Part shown: piece after piece, positions 6,674-11,242 of the stretch
Position numbering within the stretch: the stretch's first letter is position 1
How the letters are laid out: every line of letters starts with the position of its first letter
DNA from: an uncultured Pseudomonadota bacterium
Lineage (GTDB): Bacteria > Pseudomonadota > Gammaproteobacteria > Burkholderiales > SG8-39
Assembly (NCBI GenBank): GCA_903909415.1
Contig: CAIVVS010000333.1
Location: forward strand, 1-11,242
DNA length: 11,242 bases
Direction of reading: 5' to 3'
Notes under the pieces: model-generated
What the model was told of the DNA's origin: nothing
What the model saw: the letters and a program-made list of their open reading frames with translations, nothing else
Database searches by the model: none
Translations under genes and position numbers: made by a program

Positions 6674-7543
6674 TCAGGCCGGGCGTTTCCAGATCGGCGG
6701 CACGATCCTTCCGCGCCTTGTCGCCATGACCAGCATCACGACGCCGGTCGTGGTGCACGTGACCAGCGCCAGCACGGACGATTCGACGCCGAAGCTGCCC
6801 CCGGTCAGCCAGTCGGGGCCATTCACGGTGGACCGGATCAGGCCCTGCTGCGGATCGTTGCCGGAGACGATGCCCGAGAAGATGGCCGACTGCGTGTAGT
6901 TCCACGCCATGTGGAAGCCGATGCTCAACCACAGCCGGCGCGTCAGCATGAAGGCGGCAGCCAGCAGGATGCCGGCCTCGACGGCGATGAACAAGGCGCC
7001 CTCAACCGTGCCCTGCGGGTTCAGCAAGTGGGTCAAGCCGAACACCAGCGACGACACCACCAGTGCCGCCCAGCTTCCGAACCATGTCTCGACCGAGCGG
7101 AACAGCGCGCCACGGAACAACAGCTCCTCGAAGACACTCGAACTGATCGCCATGGCGACCGCGGGGATCATGAAGCCCACCGGGTTCAAGCCATTGATGC
7201 GGTAGATGCCGAGGGCCATCAGGACCAGCTCGCAGGCGGTGTACAGGCCCGCGCCGATGAGCAGGCCGGTGCCGAGTTCGCGGCCCATGCCGGGCAGGGC
7301 CAGTTCGGAGACGGCACGCTGCTCGATGAACTGCGCGTAAGCGATGTACACGGCGAAGCCGGCGATGGCCAACGCAACGATATGCTGGACAGACTTGACC
7401 GGCACGCCGGCGTAGCTGGCCATCACATCGGCGTTCAGGCCCATCATCAGCAGCAGGATGAATCCGAGCACCAGGACACGGGCCGGCGGTGAAGCAAGCA
7501 GGCGGCGTGCGAGGCCGGGACGTGCGTGGTGAAGTGTGGTCAT
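6674..7543 (-). CDS. CPBP-family intramembrane metalloprotease (Rce1-like)
   Basis: The product is a 289-residue polytopic inner-membrane protein with about seven or eight hydrophobic helices. It carries the CPBP/Abi motifs: E139-E140-x3-R144 (VFEELLFRG), F168-x3-H172 (VFGLTHLLN) and a later H211-x3-N215 (GFHMAWN). These correspond to the glutamate/histidine active site of Rce1-type CAAX proteases. Bacterial members act in peptide maturation, bacteriocin self-immunity or unknown processing; the substrate here is unknown. The ATG at 7543 is chosen because the sequence MTTLHHARPG then leads directly to the first helix. An upstream ATG at 7609 would add 22 residues of low-complexity polar sequence and also has no good ribosome site. 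It is convergent with hslO, has its own upstream region, and shows no obvious link to aromatic metabolism. Confidence 0.88.
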   Translation of the reverse strand: MTTLHHARPGLARRLLASPPARVLVLGFILLLMMGLNADVMASYAGVPVKSVQHIVALAIAGFAVYIAYAQFIEQRAVSELALPGMGRELGTGLLIGAGLYTACELVLMALGIYRINGLNPVGFMIPAVAMAISSSVFEELLFRGALFRSVETWFGSWAALVVSSLVFGLTHLLNPQGTVEGALFIAVEAGILLAAAFMLTRRLWLSIGFHMAWNYTQSAIFSGIVSGNDPQQGLIRSTVNGPDWLTGGSFGVESSVLALVTCTTTGVVMLVMATRRGRIVPPIWKRPA

Positions 7544-7641
7544 CGGTGCGTCTTGTCGTCTAGTCGTCTTGTGTTGCGGATGGGTGGCTGAATTTACCCG
7601 TTCCCGCATTCCTGGTTTCCATGCTCGGGATGCAACTGGCC

Positions 7642-7669
7642 AAAAAAAAGCCGCCCGGAGGCGGCTTTT
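7642..7669 (-). terminator. Strong intrinsic terminator of the gentisate dioxygenase gene
   Basis: Read on the minus strand, AAAAGCCGCC pairs with GGCGGCTTTT (plus-strand arms 7646-7655 and 7660-7669) around a 4-nt loop, followed by a run of eight Ts. It begins about 20 bp past the stop codon of the dioxygenase gene and should isolate it from the CPBP protease gene downstream. Confidence 0.92.
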
Positions 7670-7689
7670 CTTTATCCGGAAATTCCGGC

Positions 7690-8730
7690 TCAGAACGCTT
7701 CCCGCCAGAGATCCAGCGCCTGCTGCACCGGACGGTCAGAGAAGCTGAAGATCACCGCCTCGTCGTCGGCTTCCAGCGTGTAGGGCATCCACGACGGGCA
7801 GACGAACACGTCCTTGGGGCCGAAGGCCATGGTGGTGTCGCCGACCTTGCAGCGGCCCTTGCCCTCGACCACCGCGTACACGGTGGAGTCGGTGGAGCGG
7901 TAGGGCTTGCCCTTGAAGCCCTTCGGGAGCATCTGCATGAAGGTGCCGATGGTGGGCATCGCCGACAGGCCGGTGAGCGGGTTGGTGTACTGCAGCTTGT
8001 GGCCGTGGCAGGGGTGCGGGTCCTGGCCCTTGCGGATCACGTCCAGCGCCTCGCGCGTGCGGCCGTAGGGGTACCAGAACAGCGGCGAGGTCTGCGAGTG
8101 GTGCTTGTACTCCAGCGGCTTCATGGTGTTGCCGAACATCGCCAGGTTCACGCCGGCCGTCTTGGTGGTGTGCTGGCTTTCCTCGGCGCCGCGCTCGAGG
8201 AACTGCGCGTCCAGCAGCTCGACGATGGGCACGTCCAGGCCGTCCAGCCAGACCATGGGCTTGTCCGAGTCGTTGCCGTGGTCGTGGAAGCACCAGGACG
8301 GCGTGATCACGAAGTCGCCGACGTTCATGATCACCTTCTCGCCGTCCACCGCGGTGTAGGCGCCGGCGCCGTCGAGGATGAAGCGCAGCGCCGACTGCGA
8401 GTGGCGGTGCGCCGGGGCGACCTCGCCGGGCAGGATCAGCTGCAGGCCGGCGTACAGGCTGTGGGTGACGCGCGACTGGCCGCGCAGGCCCGGGTTCTCC
8501 AGGATCAGCACGCGGCGCTCGGCTTCCTTCGCGGTGATCAGCTTGCCGGACTCCTGGATCCACGGCCAGACCGTGTCCCACTTCCACAGGTAGGGCTTGC
8601 AGGGCGTGTTGGGCGTGGCGGTGATCAGGCCGTGCAGCACTTCCCAGAGCGGGGTGACGTTGGCCTTGTCGATCTTGTCGTAGAAGGCACGGCGCTCGGG
8701 GGCGACATCGGGTTTCAGCACGGCAGACAT
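7690..8730 (-). CDS. gtdA: Gentisate 1,2-dioxygenase (bicupin)
   Basis: The 346-residue enzyme opens the ring of gentisate between C1 and C2 to maleylpyruvate using Fe(II) and O2. The first cupin carries the family motif PGEVAPAHRHSQSALRF, with His108 and His110, and FHDHGN with His149 as the likely third ligand. Also typical are TPLWEVLHGL near the N-terminus, ERRVLILENP and WLDGLDVP. The second cupin (about 270-330, STVYAVVEGKGRCKVGD) lacks a full metal site, as is usual. Salicylate 1,2-dioxygenase and 1-hydroxy-2-naphthoate dioxygenase are close relatives and cannot be excluded. The ATG at 8730 follows a CGGAGGA ribosome site at ideal spacing, whereas an upstream ATG at 8811 has none. It is transcribed alone, divergent from the second Bug gene. 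With the NagGH-like oxygenase it would complete salicylate to maleylpyruvate; the next two pathway enzymes are not in the window. Confidence 0.92.
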   Translation of the reverse strand: MSAVLKPDVAPERRAFYDKIDKANVTPLWEVLHGLITATPNTPCKPYLWKWDTVWPWIQESGKLITAKEAERRVLILENPGLRGQSRVTHSLYAGLQLILPGEVAPAHRHSQSALRFILDGAGAYTAVDGEKVIMNVGDFVITPSWCFHDHGNDSDKPMVWLDGLDVPIVELLDAQFLERGAEESQHTTKTAGVNLAMFGNTMKPLEYKHHSQTSPLFWYPYGRTREALDVIRKGQDPHPCHGHKLQYTNPLTGLSAMPTIGTFMQMLPKGFKGKPYRSTDSTVYAVVEGKGRCKVGDTTMAFGPKDVFVCPSWMPYTLEADDEAVIFSFSDRPVQQALDLWREAF

Positions 8731-8768
8731 GGTTCCTCCGGGAAGCGTTTGCACTAGGGATGCCGGCG

Positions 8769-8798
8769 ATTTTGCGCCTTTTCCGCGCGGTGCATCAA
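8769..8798 (-). promoter_or_regulatory. Possible sigma70 promoter of the gentisate dioxygenase gene
   Basis: On the minus strand TTGATG (plus positions 8793-8798) and CAAAAT (8769-8774) are 18 bp apart. Each matches the -35 and -10 consensus at four of six positions. The element lies about 40-70 bp before the ATG, and the palindrome at 8799-8817 abuts its -35 box, a usual activator position. Confidence 0.35.
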
Positions 8799-8817
8799 TG
8801 TCGACTTGCAATCGACA
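8799..8817. promoter_or_regulatory. 19-bp palindromic operator candidate
   Basis: TGTCGA (8799-8804) and TCGACA (8812-8817) are perfect inverted copies separated by 7 bp, in the divergent gap between the gentisate dioxygenase and Bug genes. This size and symmetry suit a dimeric regulator. The site touches the proposed -35 box of the dioxygenase promoter. The regulator is not encoded in the window. Confidence 0.5.
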
Positions 8818-8827
8818 CGGCCGCTTG

Positions 8828-8843
8828 TTTGATCCATGTCAAA
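8828..8843. promoter_or_regulatory. FNR/ANR/DNR-type binding site candidate
   Basis: TTTGATCCATGTCAAA contains TTGAT-N4-GTCAA, which fits the TTGAY-N4-RTCAA form used by FNR/DNR-type regulators and differs at one position from the E. coli FNR consensus TTGAT-N4-ATCAA. It lies about 105 bp before the gentisate dioxygenase ATG and about 115 bp before the Bug ATG, so it could control either gene in response to oxygen or nitrogen oxides. Which regulator binds is inferred from the motif alone. Confidence 0.55.
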
Positions 8844-8950
8844 GGGGGCGGGGACCCGCGCGCGGCCTCACTCCGGCGGCCACGGTGCTGCGCCGCGCCA
8901 ACCACGGCTCCCGGCTTTGCGGCAGGATGGCGCCCGAGGAGGAGTTCCCC

Positions 8951-10003
8951 ATGCCATCCGGCCCCGCAATCCCCCGCAGTACCCGCAGCACCCGCAGCAC
9001 CCGAGGCGCGCGTCGGCGCGCCGGCCTTGCCGCCGTCCTTGGCAGCGCGTTCGCCCTCGCCGCCGCGCCGGCCTGGTCCCAGGGCCAGTCGGCAGCGACC
9101 GGTACCTGGCCGAACAAGTCGCTGCGCATCGTGGTGCCGCTCACGCCCGGCGGCGCCAACGACCTGCTCGGCCGGCTGTTCGCCGAGCGCATGCAGGCGG
9201 CGCTGGGCCAGCCGGTGGTGGTGGAGAACCGTCCCGGCGCCGGCGGCAACGTCGGCACCGAGTACGTCGCGCGCCAGCCGGCCGACGGGTACACGCTGGT
9301 GGTCTCGTCCATCACCCACGTGGTGAACCTGAGCTTCTTCGCCAAGCTGCCCTACGACCCGATCAAGGACTTCGAGCCGGTGTCGCTGGTCGCGACCGTG
9401 CCCTTCCTGATGACCGTCAACGCCGCGCTGCCGGTCACGTCGGCCCGGGAGCTGATCGCCCTGCTCAAGGCCAAGCCCGGTTCCACCTACGGCACCGCCG
9501 GCATCGGCACCCCGCACCACCTGGGCGCGGAGCTGCTGCGCACCATGGCGGGCGTGGAGATCACGCACGTGCCGTACAAGGGCGCGGCGGGCATCGTGCC
9601 GGCGCTGCTGGCCAACGAGGTGACCTTCTCGATCGCCTCCAGCAGCTCGCTGGTGCAGCACTTCCGCTCCGGCAAGCTGCGCGCGCTGGCGATCGCCGAC
9701 GGCACGCGCTCGCCGCTGTTTCCGGACGTGCCGACCATCGCCGAGGCCGCCGGCCTGTCGGGCTATTCCATCGACGTCTGGCTGGGCCTGCTCGCGCCCG
9801 CCGGCACACCGCGCCCCATCATCGACCGGCTGAACGACCTGGCCAACCGCACGGTGCGCGACCCGCAGGTGGCGAAGGACCGGCTGAACTCGGTCGGCCT
9901 GCAGGGCGTGGGCACCACGCCCGAGCGCTACATGGAAGTGATGAAGGCCGACATCATCAAGTACGCGAAGATCGCGAAGGACGCGGGGATCAAGCCGGAG
10001 TAG
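8951..10003 (+). CDS. Second Bug/TctC-family periplasmic solute-binding protein
   Basis: The 350-residue product is a paralogue of the Bug protein at 4720-5709. Its motifs are LRIVVPLTPGGANDLLGR (about 58-75), GQPVVVENRPGAGGNVG, PADGYTLVV and THVPYKGAAG. The signal peptide is unusually long: a basic N-region with three Arg-Ser-Thr repeats and RRR at 21-23, a hydrophobic core, and a probable cut after AWS (about residue 43). The ATG at 8951 follows GAGGAGGAG (8936-8944) by 6 nt and is preferred over an in-frame ATG at 8927, whose ribosome site is poor. It is divergent from the gentisate dioxygenase and shares its regulatory region, suggesting a ligand such as salicylate, gentisate or a precursor; that is inference. 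No TctAB partner is nearby. The 3' end overlaps the convergent integrase gene by 14 bp. Confidence 0.93.
   Translation: MPSGPAIPRSTRSTRSTRGARRRAGLAAVLGSAFALAAAPAWSQGQSAATGTWPNKSLRIVVPLTPGGANDLLGRLFAERMQAALGQPVVVENRPGAGGNVGTEYVARQPADGYTLVVSSITHVVNLSFFAKLPYDPIKDFEPVSLVATVPFLMTVNAALPVTSARELIALLKAKPGSTYGTAGIGTPHHLGAELLRTMAGVEITHVPYKGAAGIVPALLANEVTFSIASSSSLVQHFRSGKLRALAIADGTRSPLFPDVPTIAEAAGLSGYSIDVWLGLLAPAGTPRPIIDRLNDLANRTVRDPQVAKDRLNSVGLQGVGTTPERYMEVMKADIIKYAKIAKDAGIKPE
8973..8999 (+). repeat. 9-bp tandem repeat inside the Bug signal peptide
   Basis: Three contiguous 9-bp units (CCCGCAGTA, then CCCGCAGCA twice) encode Arg-Ser-Thr repeats before the hydrophobic core of the signal peptide. A fourth, degenerate unit follows. 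Because the period is a multiple of three, slippage would change the length of the N-region without a frameshift. Confidence 0.85.
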
Positions 10004-11060
10004 GGCCGGAGACATGGGCGGCTGCCGCGGCCGCCCGGTCCAGCGCGACATCCACGCCTGCGCGGTCCAGCGGGCTGCGCACGCCACGCGCGCCCTTGTT
10101 CATCACGTGTGTGTAGATCATGGTGGTCTCGACGCTGGCGTGGCCGAGCAGCTCCTGGATGGTGCGGATGTCGGTGCCTGACTGCAGCAGGTGTGTCGCG
10201 AACGAATGGCGCAGCGTGTGGCAGGACACCGGTTTCATGATGGCGGCCGCTTGCGCCGCGCGCTTGACCGCGCGCCCGAGGGTGTCGGGGTGGATGTGGT
10301 GGCGGCGAATCACGCCGGACTCGGGGTCCGCCGAGCGACTCCCCGAGGGGAACACGAACTGCCAGCCCCATTGCCGCCCCGCCCTGGGGTACTTGCGCGA
10401 GAGCGCGTGCGGCAGCCACACCTCGCCGCAGCCCTCGGCCAGGTCCCGGTTGTGCAGCACGCGCACGCGCCCGAGGTGCGCCTGCAGCGGCTGCACCACG
10501 GCCTCGGGCAGCATGGTCACGCGGTCCTTGCCGCCCTTGGCGTCGCGGATGAACAACTGCCGGTAAGCGAAATCGACGTCCTTCACTCGCAGCTTCAGGC
10601 ATTCGGCCTGCCGCAGCCCGGCTCCGTAGAGCAGGCTCGCCATCATCCAGGCACCGCCCTGCAGGTGCGAGAGTAGGCGCGTGGCCTCATCCTCCGTGAG
10701 CACCGTGGGCAGGCGCACAGGGCGCTTGGCGCGCACCATGTCGTCAAGCCAAGGCAGGTTGACGTGGAGCACATGCTTGTAGAGGAACAAAAGCGAAGAA
10801 AGTGCCTGGTTCTGCGTCGACGCCGCCACATTGCGATCCGTCGCCAGCCACGACAGGAATTCGGCGACCTCCGGTGCCCCCATGTCGGCGGGGTGCCGCT
10901 TGTCGTTGCGGACGATGAAGTACCGAATCCAATAGACATAGGCCTTTTCGGTCCGGAGGCTGTAGTGGTTCATGCGCATGCAGCGGCGCACCTGATCCAG
11001 CAGCCGCGGTTTTCCTGGAGCCGATGGAGGATTCCTTGGTGGTTCAATGGGTTGTGCCAT
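9990..11060 (-). CDS. intI: Integron integrase IntI (tyrosine recombinase)
   Basis: This 356-residue site-specific recombinase recombines attI with cassette attC sites. The N-terminal SAM-like domain has LLDQVRRCMRMNHYSLRTEKAY. The catalytic domain has Arg150 (GAGLRQAEC), a beta-hairpin lysine (Lys175 or Lys178), His281 and Arg284 (HTLRHSFATHLL), His307 (LLGHAS) and nucleophile Tyr316 (TTMIYTHV). The segment LPHALSRKYPRAGRQWGWQFVF (about 216-237, cf. ALERKYPRAG in IntI1) is the insertion that separates integron integrases from XerC/D and phage integrases. All catalytic residues are present, so it is probably functional. It is about 19 residues longer than IntI1; after SPLD the last ~25 residues are Ala-rich and run into the end of the Bug gene. 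It is oriented away from the attI-like region, as usual. No ribosome site is obvious at the ATG, and a LexA box covers the promoter. Confidence 0.95.
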   Translation of the reverse strand: MAQPIEPPRNPPSAPGKPRLLDQVRRCMRMNHYSLRTEKAYVYWIRYFIVRNDKRHPADMGAPEVAEFLSWLATDRNVAASTQNQALSSLLFLYKHVLHVNLPWLDDMVRAKRPVRLPTVLTEDEATRLLSHLQGGAWMMASLLYGAGLRQAECLKLRVKDVDFAYRQLFIRDAKGGKDRVTMLPEAVVQPLQAHLGRVRVLHNRDLAEGCGEVWLPHALSRKYPRAGRQWGWQFVFPSGSRSADPESGVIRRHHIHPDTLGRAVKRAAQAAAIMKPVSCHTLRHSFATHLLQSGTDIRTIQELLGHASVETTMIYTHVMNKGARGVRSPLDRAGVDVALDRAAAAAAHVSGPTPA

Positions 11061-11082
11061 GTTGCGCCGGCTTTCAAGGAGG

Positions 11083-11098
11083 CTGTATATTTATACAG
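11083..11098. promoter_or_regulatory. LexA (SOS) box over the integrase promoter
   Basis: CTGTATATTTATACAG matches the CTGT-N8-ACAG LexA consensus at every defined position, with an AT-only centre. It lies 22 bp upstream of the integrase ATG. On the minus strand it contains TATAAA (plus positions 11090-11095), a likely -10 box, so LexA binding would block intI transcription. SOS control is known for many integron integrases. Confidence 0.85.
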
Positions 11099-11103
11099 TA
11101 CCG

Positions 11104-11192
11104 TAACGCCTTGAAATCAGGGAAGGTTGACAACAACGCGCCGGATTTCAACCTTGATATCCGGCATCTTTGCTGACTATTGAACGTTAGGC
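11104..11192 (+). other. attI-like recombination region with a GTTAGGC core
   Basis: The region just upstream of intI and divergent from it should hold attI. GTTAGGC at 11186-11192 matches the GTTRRRY core at which integrases exchange strands, and it directly precedes a possible cassette start. Nearby symmetry includes TAACG (11104-11108) with CGTTA (11185-11189), each 8 nt from TCAG (11117-11120) and CTGA (11173-11176). There is also AAGGTTG/CAACCTT (11123-11129, 11149-11155) and GCCGGAT/ATCCGGC (11140-11146, 11159-11165). The core position is well supported by context; the boundaries of the full site are approximate. Confidence 0.7.
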
Positions 11193-11200
11193 CTTATTCC

Positions 11201-11242
11201 ATGGCTGGAAACATTGAATCGTTCGCCCGCCTCTCGGACAAA
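11201..11242 (+). CDS. Start of a probable first gene-cassette ORF (cut by the window end)
   Basis: An ATG lies 8 bp after the GTTAGGC core and stays open for 14 codons to the window edge (MAGNIESFARLSDK). First cassettes normally begin within a few bases of the core, so the position fits. No family can be named from 14 residues, and the ribosome site is weak. Confidence 0.4.
   Translation, partial: MAGNIESFARLSDK

Noticed and set aside
7676..7688. CCGGAA-A-TTCCGG palindrome near the gentisate dioxygenase stop
   Set aside because: The 1-nt centre cannot form a useful RNA loop; the adjacent strong hairpin explains termination.
8731..8811. 27-codon N-terminal extension of the gentisate dioxygenase
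   Set aside because: The upstream ATG at 8811 has no ribosome site and the extension is not family-like; the ATG at 8730 has an ideal one.
8795..10087. Minus-strand open frame over the second Bug gene
   Set aside because: Antisense shadow overlapping both the Bug gene and the end of intI; no domain.
10764..11114. Plus-strand ORF over the start of intI
   Set aside because: Antisense to conserved integrase sequence, with no family match or ribosome site.
11127..11160. Cassette promoter starting from TTGACA at 11127-11132
   Set aside because: The -35 is perfect, but no acceptable -10 box lies 16-18 bp downstream.

Overview
The window is uniformly GC-rich DNA with dense, tightly packed genes. 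Orphan Bug/TctC solute-binding proteins, two-subunit Rieske oxygenase genes and a gentisate-type ring-cleavage dioxygenase point to a betaproteobacterium, most likely of the Burkholderiales. This is an inference from gene content; no rRNA or other marker gene is present. Base composition becomes visibly more AT-rich only in the last ~180 bp, at the integron recombination region.

Layout. (1) 1-1181, minus strand: a RidA-family protein followed by an HGGYW-type alpha/beta hydrolase that runs off the left edge. (2) 1182-1412: a divergent intergenic region holding three 23-bp tandem repeats plus an inverted fourth partial copy. (3) 1413-6601, plus strand: Rieske oxygenase large and small subunits (overlapping by 4 bp, salicylate 5-hydroxylase/NagGH-like), a small membrane protein, a two-domain type I extradiol dioxygenase-like VOC protein, a Bug solute-binding protein (again a 4-bp overlap) and an Hsp33-like chaperone with two of its four zinc cysteines missing. 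(4) A bidirectional terminator at 6600-6622, then 6674-7543 on the minus strand, a CPBP intramembrane protease. (5) 7690-8730, minus strand: a gentisate 1,2-dioxygenase with a strong terminator. It is divergent from a second Bug gene (8951-10003, plus), and the shared regulatory region carries an FNR/DNR-type box and a separate 19-bp palindrome. (6) 9990-11060, minus strand: an integron integrase (IntI) under a perfect LexA box, followed to the right by an attI-like segment with a GTTAGGC core and the first codons of a probable cassette gene at the window edge.

How it fits together. The oxygenase subunits would hydroxylate an aromatic acid (salicylate to gentisate is the best guess), and the cupin dioxygenase would open the gentisate ring. 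The Bug proteins would capture the acid in the periplasm. The hydrolase, RidA protein and extradiol enzyme may process a substituted or N-containing aromatic, but that link is inferred from proximity only. No ferredoxin, reductase, maleylpyruvate isomerase, fumarylpyruvate hydrolase or regulator gene is seen here. The most notable part is the right edge, where a sedentary-type integron platform abuts this catabolic locus. Two proteins with missing catalytic or metal-binding residues (RidA-like, Hsp33-like) are also worth a second look.
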